NCBI RefSeq assembly: GCF_028885415.1
Contig: NZ_CP118527.1
Coordinates: forward strand, 4,960,001 to 5,024,000
Length of the DNA: 64,000 nucleotides
DNA from: Streptomyces coeruleorubidus
Lineage (GTDB): Bacteria; Actinomycetota; Actinomycetes; Streptomycetales; Streptomycetaceae
Direction: 5' to 3'
This document shows, one piece after another, positions 51,508 to 60,541 of the stretch. The translations under genes were made by a program, and so were the position numbers. Position 1 is the first letter of the stretch; each line of letters starts with the position of its first letter. Below the pieces are notes generated by a model, which saw only the letters and a program-made list of their open reading frames with translations, ran no database searches and was not told where the DNA came from.

Positions 51508-52806
51508 CTATCCCTCCAGGAACGCCGTCAACGCGTTCGCGAGCAGGAACGGGTCGTCGGCTCCGCACAGTTCGCGCGCGCTGTGCATCGACAGGATGGC
51601 CACGCCGATGTCGACGGTCCTGATGCCGTGCCGGGCTGCGGTGATCGGGCCGATCGTGGTGCCGCAGGGCATGGAGTTGTTGGAGACGAAGGACTGGAAG
51701 GGCACGTCGGCCGCCTCGCAGGCCGCCGTGAACTCCGCGCGTCCCGAACCGTCCGTGGCGTAGCGGTTGTTGACGTTGACCTTGAGGATCGGGCCGCCGT
51801 TGACGCGCGGGTGGTGCGTCGGGTCGTGCCGCTCCGCGTAGTTGGGGTGCACGGCGTGGCCGGTGTCGGAGGACAGGCAGACCGTGCCGGCGAAGGCGCG
51901 GGCCCGGTCCTCGTAGGAGCCGCCGCGGGCGAACACCGAGCGCTCCAGCACGTTGCCGAGCAGCGGTCCGTCCGCGCCCGTGTCCGACTGGGAGCCGTTC
52001 TCCTCGTGGTCGAAGGCGGCCAGGACGGGGATGGACGTCGGCTGGGAGGCGCCGGAGGCCACGGCTGCGAGGGCCGCCGTGCCGGCGTGCACGGACAGCA
52101 GGTTGTCCATGCGCGGGCCGGCCAGCAGTTCGCGGTCGCGGCCCAGGTAGGCGGGCGGTTCCACGGAGTGCGTCATCAGGTCCCAGCCGGTGACCTCGCC
52201 CGCGGGGATGCCGGCCGTCTCCTCCAGGAAGGCGATCAGGTCGCCGTCGCGCACGTCGTTGCCCAGGCCCCAGACCGGCTGCATGTGCCGCTGCTTGTCG
52301 AGCTTGAGGCCGTCGGCCGTCACCGAGCGGTCCAGGTGGATGGCGAGCTGCGGGACGCGCAGCAGCGGCCGGTCGATGTTGACCAGGCGCGTCGAGCCGT
52401 CGCGCAGGGTCAGCCGGCCCGCGAGGCCCAGGTCGCGGTCCAGCCAGGAGTTGAGCAGCGGTCCGCCGTAGATCTCCACGGCCACCTGGCGCCAGCCGTG
52501 CGCCCCGCTGTCGGGGAGCGGCTTGACGCGCAGGTTGGGGGAGTCGGTGTGGGCGCCGACGATCCGGAACGGCGTGTGCGGTGCGGCGCCCTCCGGCACG
52601 TACCAGGCGACGATCGCGCCGCCGCGCAGCACGTACTTGCCGCCCTTCGTCCCGTCCCAGGCGTCCGTCTCCGCGACCTGCCTGAAGCCTGCCTTCTCCA
52701 GCCGTTCGGCAGCTGTGGCCACGGCGTGGTACGGCGACGGGCTCGCCGCCAGGAAGGTCATGAGGTCGTCGGTGTGGCCGCGGTCGAAGCGGGCTGGTTC
52801 GGTCAT
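51508..52806 (-). CDS. apeB: M18-family aminopeptidase
   Basis: A 432-aa zinc aminopeptidase of the M18 (aspartyl aminopeptidase-like) family. Metal ligands are in GAHTDSPNLR (His), FDHEENGSQSDTGAD (Glu pair and Asp) and SMHSARELCG (last His), with SSDTGHAVHPNY also conserved. It removes N-terminal acidic or neutral residues from cytoplasmic peptides as a dodecamer in known members. It is a single gene downstream of a terminator hairpin. The neighbouring DUF6458 gene lies on the same strand 86 bases farther on. Confidence 0.93.
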   Translation of the reverse strand: MTEPARFDRGHTDDLMTFLAASPSPYHAVATAAERLEKAGFRQVAETDAWDGTKGGKYVLRGGAIVAWYVPEGAAPHTPFRIVGAHTDSPNLRVKPLPDSGAHGWRQVAVEIYGGPLLNSWLDRDLGLAGRLTLRDGSTRLVNIDRPLLRVPQLAIHLDRSVTADGLKLDKQRHMQPVWGLGNDVRDGDLIAFLEETAGIPAGEVTGWDLMTHSVEPPAYLGRDRELLAGPRMDNLLSVHAGTAALAAVASGASQPTSIPVLAAFDHEENGSQSDTGADGPLLGNVLERSVFARGGSYEDRARAFAGTVCLSSDTGHAVHPNYAERHDPTHHPRVNGGPILKVNVNNRYATDGSGRAEFTAACEAADVPFQSFVSNNSMPCGTTIGPITAARHGIRTVDIGVAILSMHSARELCGADDPFLLANALTAFLEG

Positions 52807-52826
52807 GCCTTCACCTTAACGACGGA

Positions 52827-52863
52827 CGAGGGCCCGTTCCCGGGGTAGGGGAACAGGCCCTCG
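52827..52863 (-). terminator. Terminator after the long acyl-CoA dehydrogenase gene
   Basis: CGAGGGCCCGTTCCC pairs with GGGAACAGGCCCTCG (one bulged/mismatched position) between the acyl-CoA dehydrogenase stop and the aminopeptidase start. Confidence 0.65.
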
Positions 52864-52880
52864 AACAGAGGACGTGAGGA

Positions 52881-54707
52881 TCAGAACGCGGCCTCGTCCA
52901 GCTCCATCAGGTCCAGCTCGACACCCTCGGCGACCTTGCGGGCCAGGGTGACGCCCGGCAGGACGTTGGCGGCGAAGAACTTGGCCGCGGCGATCTTGCC
53001 GGTGTAGAAGGCCTTGTCCTTGGCGGAGGCGGTCTCCAGCTTCTCGGCGGCGATCGCGGCGCCCTTGAGCAGCAGGTAACCGACGACGACGTCACCGGAG
53101 GCCATCAGCAGGCGGGTGGTGTTCAGCCCGACCTTGTAGATGTTCTTGACGTCCTGCTCGGTGGCCGCGAGGTCGGTGAGCATCAGGCCGACGATGGCCT
53201 CCAGCTCGACCGCGGCCTTGGCGAGGTGCTCGCGGGCCCCGGCCAGCTCCTCGCCGCCCGTGCCGAGGGCCAGGAACTTCTTGATGTCCTCGGCGAGGGA
53301 GTTCAGCGCGGCGCCCTGGTTGCGGACGATCTTCCGGAAGAAGAAGTCCTGGCCCTGGATCGCCGTGGTGCCCTCGTAGAGGGTGTCGATCTTGGAGTCC
53401 CGGATGTACTGCTCGATCGGGTACTCCTGGAGGAAGCCGGAGCCGCCGAAGGTCTGCAGCGACTGGGCGAGCTGCTCGTAGCCCTTCTCGGAACCGTAGC
53501 CCTTGACGATGGGCAGGAGCAGGTCGTTCAGCGCGTGCTCGGTGGCGGCGTCCTCGCCGGCGGCCTCCTTGATCTGGATCGCGTCCTGGATCGAGGCGGT
53601 GTACATCACCAGGGCGCGCATGCCCTCCGCGTACGCCTTCTGCGTCATGAGCGAGCGGCGCACGTCGGGGTGGTGGGTGATGGTGACCTTGGGCGCGGTC
53701 TTGTCCATGAAGTTCGCCAGGTCCGGGCCCTGGACGCGCTCCTTGGCGTACTCCAGCGCGTTCAGGTAGCCGGTCGACAGCGTGGAGATCGCCTTCGTGC
53801 CGACCATCATGCGGGCGAACTCGATGATGCGGAACATCTGGCGGATGCCGTCGTGCTTGTCGCCGATCAGCCAGCCCTTGGCGGGGTGCTGGTCGCCGAA
53901 CGTCATCTCGCAGGTGTTGGAGGCCTTCAGGCCCATCTTGTGCTCGACGTTCGTGGCGTAGACGCCGTTGCGCTCGCCCAGCTCGCCGGTCTCGAAGTCG
54001 AAGAGGTACTTCGGGACGAGGAAGAGCGACAGGCCCTTGGTGCCGGGGCCGGCGCCCTCGGGACGCGCGAGCACGTAGTGGAGGATGTTCTCCGACATGT
54101 CGTGCTCACCGGAGGTGATGAAGCGCTTCACGCCCTCGATGTGCCAGGAGCCGTCCTCCTGCTGCACGGCCTTGGTGCGGCCGGCGCCCACGTCGGAGCC
54201 CGCGTCGGGCTCGGTGAGCACCATCGTGGAGCCCCACTGCTTCTCCGTGGCGACCTTCGCTATGTGCTTCTGGACCTCGTTGCCCTCCTCGAAGAGGATG
54301 CCGGCGAAGGCCGGGCCCGAGGAGTACATCCACACGGCCGGGTTGGCGCCCAGGATCAGCTCGGCGTAGGCCCAGATCAGGGAGCGGGGCGAGGTGGTGC
54401 CGCCGATCTCCTCGGGCAGGCCGAGGCGCCAGTACTCGGAGTCCATGAAGGCCTGGTAGCTCTTCTTGAAGGACGCGGGGACCGGCGCGGTGTTGGTCTC
54501 CGGGTCGAAGACCGGCGGGTTGCGGTCGGCGTCGATGAAGGACTCGGCCAGCTCGTTCTCCGAGAGGCGGGTCAGCTCCTCCAGGATGCTCTTCGCGGTC
54601 TCGACGTCCATCTCCTCGAACGGACCGGTGCCGTACACCTTGTCGCGCCCGAGTACTTCGAAGAGGTTGAACTCGATGTCACGGAGATTCGACTTGTAGT
54701 GCCCCAT
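52881..54707 (-). CDS. Long-form acyl-CoA dehydrogenase (FadE5-like)
   Basis: A 608-aa acyl-CoA dehydrogenase, longer than the 380-aa type because of N- and C-terminal extensions, as in mycobacterial FadE5 and very-long-chain enzymes. Conserved segments include [14 protein letters not shown] (flavin and substrate binding), [38 protein letters not shown] and [21 protein letters not shown], with the catalytic Glu just after in [11 protein letters not shown]. It begins fatty acyl-CoA beta-oxidation using FAD. The promoter region (54708-54841) has TACTGGCGGGTA (minus strand), a plausible TetR-type operator. Confidence 0.93.
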   Translation of the reverse strand: MGHYKSNLRDIEFNLFEVLGRDKVYGTGPFEEMDVETAKSILEELTRLSENELAESFIDADRNPPVFDPETNTAPVPASFKKSYQAFMDSEYWRLGLPEEIGGTTSPRSLIWAYAELILGANPAVWMYSSGPAFAGILFEEGNEVQKHIAKVATEKQWGSTMVLTEPDAGSDVGAGRTKAVQQEDGSWHIEGVKRFITSGEHDMSENILHYVLARPEGAGPGTKGLSLFLVPKYLFDFETGELGERNGVYATNVEHKMGLKASNTCEMTFGDQHPAKGWLIGDKHDGIRQMFRIIEFARMMVGTKAISTLSTGYLNALEYAKERVQGPDLANFMDKTAPKVTITHHPDVRRSLMTQKAYAEGMRALVMYTASIQDAIQIKEAAGEDAATEHALNDLLLPIVKGYGSEKGYEQLAQSLQTFGGSGFLQEYPIEQYIRDSKIDTLYEGTTAIQGQDFFFRKIVRNQGAALNSLAEDIKKFLALGTGGEELAGAREHLAKAAVELEAIVGLMLTDLAATEQDVKNIYKVGLNTTRLLMASGDVVVGYLLLKGAAIAAEKLETASAKDKAFYTGKIAAAKFFAANVLPGVTLARKVAEGVELDLMELDEAAF

Positions 54708-54841
54708 GGCGACGGCTCCCGGCTCCCTAGAGAGATCGGCGAGGCACTGGATCCTCGCGCTAGTTCACGTACCAACAAGTAGCTACGATGATGCTACCCG
54801 CCAGTAATAAGACGCAACCCCATCCGGTCATCTGTGACAGG

Positions 54842-55666
54842 TCACACCGGAACGGTCAAGGCCGCGGTGTAGCCGTCCCCCGCAGTGCCCGTCATCGTCG
54901 CCAGCTGCCGGTCGTGGCCGTCGCTGAAGATGCCGTCGTCCTCCAGGGAGAGACTGCTCAGGTTCCGCACGCTGTCGCCGTAGCCGTCCGTGGCGTACAC
55001 CGCGTCGCAGACGTCCTTCGGGAAGGCGAGCTGCGAGGTGTTCGTGATCGACGTGGCGGCGGTGGCGTCGGCCAGGCTGCCGTAGATCTCGAAGTGGACG
55101 TGCGGCCAGCGGCCCGGGTAGCAGCCGGGGAAGACGCTCGTGAACGTGACCTGGCCCTTCTCGTCCGTCTCCTGGACGCCCCGCAGGTAGTTCTCCTCGG
55201 TGACGCCCTCGGAGTACAGGGAGTAGGCGCCCTCCCGGTCGCAGTGCCACACGTAGACGGCGGCGCCCTGCTTCGGGGTGCCGCAGCCGGAGGCCGCGTC
55301 CACCACCGTCAGCGTGAGCGTCAGGGGTACGCCCTCGGCGGTGCCGTCGGCGAAGTCGCCGAAGCTCCGCGTGATGTCGCTGCGGACGACGCCGCTCTCC
55401 TTCAGGACGTTCACACCGTTCGAGCCGTCGCCGGGGAAGGGGCCGGCCGTCTCCTCGGGGATCTCCGCGCACCCGGCGGACGAGGAGGAAGGGGAGGAAG
55501 GGGAGGGGGACGCCGTGGTCTTCTCCTCCTCCGTCGTGCAGCCCACCAGCGGGACCAGGCTCGCGCCCGCCATCAGCCGGATCATCCGGCGGCGGGCGAG
55601 GACGGGCAGGTCGTAGGAGAGGCCTCTGTCGTGCTCGTGCGGGCCCTCGTCATGGCGTCCGTTCAT
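54842..55666 (-). CDS. Secreted intradiol ring-cleavage dioxygenase-like lipoprotein
   Basis: A 274-aa exported protein. An N-terminal arginine-rich segment (ARRRMIRLMAGASLVPLVGC) fits a Tat-type lipoprotein signal with the lipobox cysteine at about residue 43. A Ser/Pro/Thr-rich linker precedes a beta-sandwich related to intradiol dioxygenases. Iron ligands of the family are visible: Tyr in VWHCDREGAYSLYS, Tyr in FPGCYPGRWPHVHF and the HxH of the same block. It would cleave catechol-type aromatics outside the cell; substrate unknown. An internal ATG before the signal core is a possible start. Confidence 0.85.
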   Translation of the reverse strand: MNGRHDEGPHEHDRGLSYDLPVLARRRMIRLMAGASLVPLVGCTTEEEKTTASPSPSSPSSSSAGCAEIPEETAGPFPGDGSNGVNVLKESGVVRSDITRSFGDFADGTAEGVPLTLTLTVVDAASGCGTPKQGAAVYVWHCDREGAYSLYSEGVTEENYLRGVQETDEKGQVTFTSVFPGCYPGRWPHVHFEIYGSLADATAATSITNTSQLAFPKDVCDAVYATDGYGDSVRNLSSLSLEDDGIFSDGHDRQLATMTGTAGDGYTAALTVPV

Positions 55667-55775
55667 GGTGTGACGCTACGAGCGGCGGGCGCCGCGATCC
55701 ACAGAGCCGGCGCTGTCAAGTCGCTGTCGGTTTGCCGGGCCCGCCGTACCGGCCCGATCGCCCGGCCGCTCTCGG

Positions 55776-55781
55776 TACTCT
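55776..55781 (+). promoter_or_regulatory. -10 box (TACTCT) of a leaderless promoter
   Basis: TACTCT ends 7 bases before the ATG at 55789. Confidence 0.5.
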
Positions 55782-55788
55782 TGCGCTC

Positions 55789-56253
55789 ATGTACGGCTAC
55801 GACCAGACAGCGGGCCCGCAAGGGCAGTACGCCCCTCCGCAGCAGCCGATGTCCGGCGGATACGGACAGCAGCCGCCGCTGTACCCCGAGCCGTCCCCGC
55901 CCTCCCTGACGGACGCGGTGCGCGCGTTCACCACCGGGCAGATGGCCGCCGAGGACTTCCAGCAGGTCTTCGCGACGTCGAAGGTCTACTGCCCGCGCGG
56001 CGACAACCCCGGTTTCCTCGCCCTGCACAACACCCAGCAGCCGGTGATCCCGATGTTCAGCACGCTCAAGGAGCTGCGCCGGTACGCGGGCAAGGAGTCC
56101 AAGTACTTCGTGATCACCGGCGCCGAGGTCCTGGACCTGCTGCCGACCGGCTACGGCTTCGTGCTGGACATGGAGGGCGAGCACCGCATGGTGTTCGACG
56201 CGAAGGCCGTCGAGCAGATGGTCGAGTTCGCGATGCGCCGGATGTACGGCTAG
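55789..56253 (+). CDS. SseB-like family protein
   Basis: A 154-aa protein. The first 35 residues are Gly/Gln/Pro/Tyr-rich and disordered. The remainder matches the SseB N-terminal domain family: VYCPRGDNPGFLAL, IPMFSTLKELRRYAG and FVITGAEVLDLLPTGYGFVLD. In other bacteria this domain occurs in ESX-adjacent or type III-associated proteins, but in streptomycetes it is commonly a lone gene of unknown role. The leaderless ATG is chosen; the frame continues upstream without a start signal. Confidence 0.82.
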   Translation: MYGYDQTAGPQGQYAPPQQPMSGGYGQQPPLYPEPSPPSLTDAVRAFTTGQMAAEDFQQVFATSKVYCPRGDNPGFLALHNTQQPVIPMFSTLKELRRYAGKESKYFVITGAEVLDLLPTGYGFVLDMEGEHRMVFDAKAVEQMVEFAMRRMYG

Positions 56254-56289
56254 CCGCCCTTTGCTTCACAGGCGGTGGCTGGCCCTACT

Positions 56290-57027
56290 TCACTTCGGCA
56301 GGCGTAGCGCCAGGCCGTCCAGGACGACTTCCAGGCCGTAGGCGAACTTGTCGTCGCGGAGCCGGGCGGGGTCGGCGGCCTGGGCGGCGGTCGTGGCTTC
56401 GGCGGCCGCCAGGTGGTCGTAGCCGGCGGAGACCTGCCGTGCCGTGGGCAGCAGACGGGCGACGAACTCCGACTCGGTCTCGCCGGAGCGGGCGACCGTG
56501 GTGAGCCAGGCGGCCTCCGTGGTGGACATGCCGATGACGTACGAGAAGACCGCGTCGATCGCACGGCTCGGCTCGGGGAACCCCGCCGCGGTGAACAGGG
56601 CCGCGAGGCGCTCCGAGAAGGTCATGTAGTTGGGCCCGAGGTAGGCGAGCCCGGCCTGGCCCAGGACCAGGGGCAGCCAGGGGTGCCGTAGGGCCGTCGT
56701 ACGGAAGGACCCCGCGGCCTCGGTCACCGCCGCGCGCCAGTCGGGGCTGTCGGCCGGCGGGACGTGGATCTCGGCGGTGACCTCGTCCACCGCGAGCTCC
56801 ATCAGCTCGTCCTTCGTGGCGACGTGCCGGTACAGCGAGGTCGCGCCGGCGTTCAGTCGGGCGCCGAGCTTGCGCATGCTGAGCGCCTCGATGCCGTCCG
56901 CGTCGAGCATGGCGATCGCCTCGCGGACGATCGCCTCCCGGCTGAGCGCGGGCTGGTCGGCGCGGCGCTGCTCGCGGGCCCATACGGACGGGATCGGGTT
57001 CTTGTCCGTCGTCTTGCTGCGGCTCAT
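56290..57027 (-). CDS. TetR-family repressor of the adjacent MFS exporter
   Basis: A 245-aa TetR regulator of the TetR_C (tetracycline-repressor-like) subgroup. The HTH (LSMRKLGARLNAGATSLYRHVATKDEL) lies at about residues 48-74, preceded by LSREAIVREAIAMLD. The C-terminal domain is about 150 residues. ATG at 57027 follows GGAGGAG. It is divergent from an MFS drug exporter across a region with several palindromic repeats, the standard TetR/efflux arrangement, so it very likely represses that gene in the absence of a drug-like ligand. Confidence 0.92.
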   Translation of the reverse strand: MSRSKTTDKNPIPSVWAREQRRADQPALSREAIVREAIAMLDADGIEALSMRKLGARLNAGATSLYRHVATKDELMELAVDEVTAEIHVPPADSPDWRAAVTEAAGSFRTTALRHPWLPLVLGQAGLAYLGPNYMTFSERLAALFTAAGFPEPSRAIDAVFSYVIGMSTTEAAWLTTVARSGETESEFVARLLPTARQVSAGYDHLAAAEATTAAQAADPARLRDDKFAYGLEVVLDGLALRLPK

Positions 57028-57060
57028 CTGCTCCTCCTGCTGGACTTTCCGCATCCTCGT

Positions 57061-57154
57061 GCGAACAGCGTGCGCAGTCAGCGTACAGGACTCAAGTGTT
57101 GCGCACATTGTTCCGCTGTGCGTACAGTGTGCGCATCGAAGGAACGCTGTTCGC
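57061..57154. promoter_or_regulatory. Operator region of the TetR/MFS divergent pair
   Basis: GCGAACAGCGT (57061-57071) and ACGCTGTTCGC (57144-57154) are perfect inverted copies flanking the divergent promoters. Between them lie TGCGCAC and TGCGTACAGTGTGCGCA (57119-57135), an imperfect palindrome, likely TetR sites. Confidence 0.6.
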
Positions 57155-57168
57155 AGGAGGGGACTGGA

Positions 57169-58668
57169 ATGGACGCTCGCAATCCACGCCGCTGGTGGAT
57201 CCTGATCGTGCTGTGCCTGAGCACGCTCGTGCTGGTTGTGGACAACATGGCGCTCACGGTCGCGGTGCCCGCGCTGACCGAGGACATCGGGGCGAGCGCC
57301 CAGGACACGCAGTGGATCCTCGACTCCTACATCCTGGTCTTCGCCGGGCTGCTGCTGACCTCGGGAAGCCTGGGAGACCGCTTCGGGCGCCGGAAGGTGA
57401 TGCTGATCGGCCTGCTGCTGTTCGGGGCGGCCTCGCTGGGGGCGGTGTTCTGCGCCAGTCCGGGTGAGCTGATCGCGGTGCGGATCGCGATGGGGGTCGG
57501 CGGGGCGCTGATCATGCCGTCGACACTGTCGATCCTGATCACCGTCTTCGACGAGGGCGAGCGGCCCAAGGCGATGGCGGCGTGGGGTTCGGTGTCGATG
57601 CTGGGGCTGGTCGGCAGCCCGGTCCTCGGCGGTGTGCTGATCGACCACTTCGCCTGGCAGGCGATCTTCCTGATCAACGTGCCGATCGTCGCGCTGGCGC
57701 TGCTGGCCGGGGTGCTGCTGATGCCGGAGTCGAAGGCGCCCTGGCAGAAGCCGGATCCGCTGGGCGCGGTGCTGTCGGCGGTGGGCATGACGGCCCTGGT
57801 GTGGTGGATCATCGAGATCCCGCAGCACGGCGCGTTCGGCGGCCGTTCGCTCCTCGTCCTCGCCGTCGCGGTGGTCGCCCTGGCCGGCTTCGTGATCTGG
57901 GAGAACGTCACCCGCTCGCCGATGGTCCCGCTGGTCCTCTTCAAGCACCGCAACTTCAGCGGGGGTTCGCTCTCCCTGGCGCTCGTCCAGATCGGCAACG
58001 CCGGTCTGCTGCTGGTCCTGACCCAGTACCTCCAGTTCGTCCTCGGCTACTCGGCCGTCAAGGCGGGCCTGGCCTTCCTGCCGCTGGCCGTGGCCGCGCT
58101 GGCCGGCAACGCGGCCGGGGCGCAGCTCGCCGTGAAGATCGGCAACCGGATCGTCATCCTCGCCGGGATGCTGCTGATGGCCGCCTCCTTCGGACTGCTG
58201 ACCACGCTCAGCGCCGACAGCGGCTTCACGGTGCCGGCCGTGGCGCTGGGGATCCTGGGCCTGGGCGCCGGTCTGGCGATGCCGGCCGCGGTGGCCGCGC
58301 TGATGGGCACCATCCCGGAGGAGAAGGCGGGCGTCGGCTCGGCCCTCAACGACACCATCCAGCAGTCCGGCACCGCCCTCGGCATCGCCATCCTCGGCTC
58401 GCTGCTCTCCGGTGGTTACGCGGACGAGATGCCGACCGGCGCTCCCGAGCAGGCCAGGGAGTCCATCGGCGGGGCGCTGGCCGTCGCCGGGGGCGACGCG
58501 GGCCTGGTGCTGGCGGCCCGCGAGGCCTTCACGGCCTCGATGTCGACGACCTTCGCGATCAGCGCGGTCGGTGTCCTGGCCGCGGCGGTCGTCGCCACGC
58601 TGGTGATGCGGGACCGCAAGCCCGAGCCCGCCCGGGCCGGGAACGAGGAGCCCGAGCTGGTCGCCTGA
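57169..58668 (+). CDS. MFS drug:H+ antiporter, DHA2 family (14 TM)
   Basis: A 499-aa efflux protein with about 14 transmembrane helices. Motif A is GSLGDRFGRRKVMLIG between helices 2 and 3; motif C-like GSPVLGGVLIDHFAWQAIFLINVP follows helix 5; the first helix has the usual VDNMALTVAVPAL. EmrB/QacA-type transporters of this class export hydrophobic drugs or natural products against protons. The ATG follows AGGAGGGG. Expression is probably induced by its substrates through the divergent TetR gene. A perfect hairpin ends the transcript. Confidence 0.94.
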   Translation: MDARNPRRWWILIVLCLSTLVLVVDNMALTVAVPALTEDIGASAQDTQWILDSYILVFAGLLLTSGSLGDRFGRRKVMLIGLLLFGAASLGAVFCASPGELIAVRIAMGVGGALIMPSTLSILITVFDEGERPKAMAAWGSVSMLGLVGSPVLGGVLIDHFAWQAIFLINVPIVALALLAGVLLMPESKAPWQKPDPLGAVLSAVGMTALVWWIIEIPQHGAFGGRSLLVLAVAVVALAGFVIWENVTRSPMVPLVLFKHRNFSGGSLSLALVQIGNAGLLLVLTQYLQFVLGYSAVKAGLAFLPLAVAALAGNAAGAQLAVKIGNRIVILAGMLLMAASFGLLTTLSADSGFTVPAVALGILGLGAGLAMPAAVAALMGTIPEEKAGVGSALNDTIQQSGTALGIAILGSLLSGGYADEMPTGAPEQARESIGGALAVAGGDAGLVLAAREAFTASMSTTFAISAVGVLAAAVVATLVMRDRKPEPARAGNEEPELVA

Positions 58669-58680
58669 CGCGGACGTACG

Positions 58681-58715
58681 AAGGCCGGCACCCCGATCGC
58701 GGGGGTGCCGGCCTT
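58681..58715. terminator. Terminator after the MFS exporter
   Basis: AAGGCCGGCACCCC and GGGGTGCCGGCCTT form a perfect 14-bp stem with a 7-base loop. Confidence 0.85.
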
Positions 58716-58840
58716 TCGCCGTGCCGGTGTCCCGTGGTTCGCTGCGCCGTCGCCCGGGAATGCCCTCCCGGTTTTCTCTGTTTGGGGTAGCAGAAAGTTC
58801 AACGCTCAACTAAAGTGGGCGTACACGAGGAGGAACCGAC

Positions 58841-59818
58841 ATGCCTGCTGTGACCGCCGAGAACCCGTTGACGTTGCCCCGCGTGACCGCGCCGACCGAC
58901 GCCGTGGCACGTCCCGTGCTCGCCGTCACGACCGCTCCGAGCGGTTTCGAGGGCGAGGGCTTCCCGGTGCGCCGGGCGTTCGCGGGGATCAACTACCGCC
59001 ACCTCGACCCGTTCATCATGATGGACCAGATGGGTGAGGTGGAGTACGCGCCGGGCGAGCCCAAGGGCACTCCCTGGCACCCGCACCGCGGCTTCGAGAC
59101 CGTCACGTACATCATCGACGGGATCTTCGACCACCAGGACTCCAACGGCGGCGGCGGCACCATCACCAACGGGGACACCCAGTGGATGACCGCGGGCTCG
59201 GGACTGCTGCACATCGAGGCGCCACCGGAGCATCTGGTCATGTCGGGCGGGCTCTTCCACGGCCTCCAGCTGTGGGTGAACCTCCCGGCCAAGGACAAGA
59301 TGATGGCCCCGCGCTACCAGGACATCCGCGGCGGCTCGGTCCAGCTGCTCAGCACCCCGGACGGCGGCGCGCTGCTGCGTGTCATCGCCGGTGAGCTGGA
59401 CGGGCACCAGGGCCCCGGCATCACGCACACGCCGATCACGATGATCCACGCGACGCTGGCGCCGGGCGCGGAGCTGACCCTGCCGTGGCGCGAGGACTTC
59501 AACGGGCTGGCGTACGTCCTGGCCGGGCGCGGCAGCGTCGGCGCCGAGCGCCGGCCGGTCCACATGGGTCAGACCGCCGTCTTCGGCGCCGGATCCTCGC
59601 TGACCGTCCGCGCGGACGAGAAGCAGGACTCCCACACGCCGGACCTGGAGGTCGTCCTGCTCGGCGGGCAGCCGATCCGTGAGCCCATGGCCCACTACGG
59701 CCCGTTCGTGATGAACACCAAGGAAGAACTCATGCAGGCCTTCGAGGACTTCCAGAAGGGCCGGCTGGGGACGGTCCCGGCGGTGCACGGAATGACCGCG
59801 AGCGGACCGCAGGACTGA
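58841..59818 (+). CDS. Pirin family protein
   Basis: A 325-aa bicupin of the pirin family. The N-terminal cupin has the metal-ligand set in PWHPHRGFETVTYIIDG (two His) and later HIEAPPEH with further His/Glu. The C-terminal cupin is more divergent. The start ATG follows GAGGAGG. Pirins act as quercetinases or as redox-sensitive regulators; bacterial ones are often dioxygenase-like. TTCAAC and CTCAAC direct repeats lie in the promoter (about 58797-58810). A strong hairpin follows. Confidence 0.92.
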   Translation: MPAVTAENPLTLPRVTAPTDAVARPVLAVTTAPSGFEGEGFPVRRAFAGINYRHLDPFIMMDQMGEVEYAPGEPKGTPWHPHRGFETVTYIIDGIFDHQDSNGGGGTITNGDTQWMTAGSGLLHIEAPPEHLVMSGGLFHGLQLWVNLPAKDKMMAPRYQDIRGGSVQLLSTPDGGALLRVIAGELDGHQGPGITHTPITMIHATLAPGAELTLPWREDFNGLAYVLAGRGSVGAERRPVHMGQTAVFGAGSSLTVRADEKQDSHTPDLEVVLLGGQPIREPMAHYGPFVMNTKEELMQAFEDFQKGRLGTVPAVHGMTASGPQD

Positions 59819-60148
59819 CACCGGCGTTGGCTCTCACGATGAGACAGCCCCGTCTGCAGCGCAGACGGGGCTGACGTGTGGGCCGTGGATCACGGCAACG
59901 AGGCAGCCAACACGGGGCTTTTCTGCGGCGGTTGAGGAATTGCCCTTGTATCAAAGGACGTAGCCGACGATGAGCCATCTTGAGTTGAACGACGAACTTT
60001 ATGATTGAACCGTCAAATTTATTCCGTCGTCGGCGACTTGCCACCTTGCTCTGAGCAGCAGAAACTGTAAATGATGACGTAGAGCCCACCGCTGGTCCGA
60101 CTCTGCGCCGCCCCTACCGAGCACGAACTGAACCAAGGGGCTGAGCCG
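59819..60148. other. AT-rich intergenic boundary before the caspase module
   Basis: After the pirin terminator (59845-59873) the sequence from about 59930 to 60085 is notably AT-richer than the rest of the window (for example ACTTTATGATTGAAC, CAAATTTATTCC). No gene is seen. Such a composition break beside a conflict module suggests an insertion boundary or a strong promoter region. Confidence 0.6.
59845..59873. terminator. Terminator after pirin
   Basis: CAGCCCCGTCTGC and GCAGACGGGGCTG form a perfect 13-bp stem with an AGC loop. Confidence 0.9.
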
Positions 60149-60541
60149 GTGGAGAACAAACTGCAAATCCTCCTCACCGAAGAGGACGCGGAAGCCGAAC
60201 GCGTCGCGGAGCTGACCGGCTACCTGCGCGAGGAACTTCTCGATCTCGACGTGGACGACGTCACGGCGCTCACCAGCGGGGAGGTCCCTCCCGGAGCGCG
60301 GGCGGTGGACGTCACTGAGATCGGTGCCCTCCTGGTGTCCCTGGGCAGCTCGGCAACCGCCCTGAGCCAGGTGCTGACCGTGGTCCGGTCGTGGCTGGGC
60401 CGGCGCCATGACACACACCCGTCCTTGCACCTGCAGCTGGGCGACGACGTCTTGGAGGTGTCCGAGGCGACCGACGATCAGGTCGCGGAGGCGTTCAAGA
60501 TCTTCCTCCAGCGCCATTCCACGGCTGGAGCCGAGCCATGA
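60149..60541 (+). CDS. EACC1-like effector-associated protein
   Basis: A 130-aa protein resembling effector-associated constant component 1 (EACC1), a small partner found with caspase-like and other effector genes in multicellular bacteria. It has an N-terminal strand-helix segment (QILLTEEDAEAERVAELTGYL), a hydrophobic helix-like centre (EIGALLVSLGSSATALSQVLTVVRSWL), then a short strand pair (LHLQLGDDVLEVSE). No signal peptide is present. GTG start with AAGGGG upstream. It overlaps the caspase gene by ATGA, so both are made together; presumably it regulates or adapts the protease. The assignment rests on context and overall pattern. Confidence 0.7.
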   Translation: MENKLQILLTEEDAEAERVAELTGYLREELLDLDVDDVTALTSGEVPPGARAVDVTEIGALLVSLGSSATALSQVLTVVRSWLGRRHDTHPSLHLQLGDDVLEVSEATDDQVAEAFKIFLQRHSTAGAEP

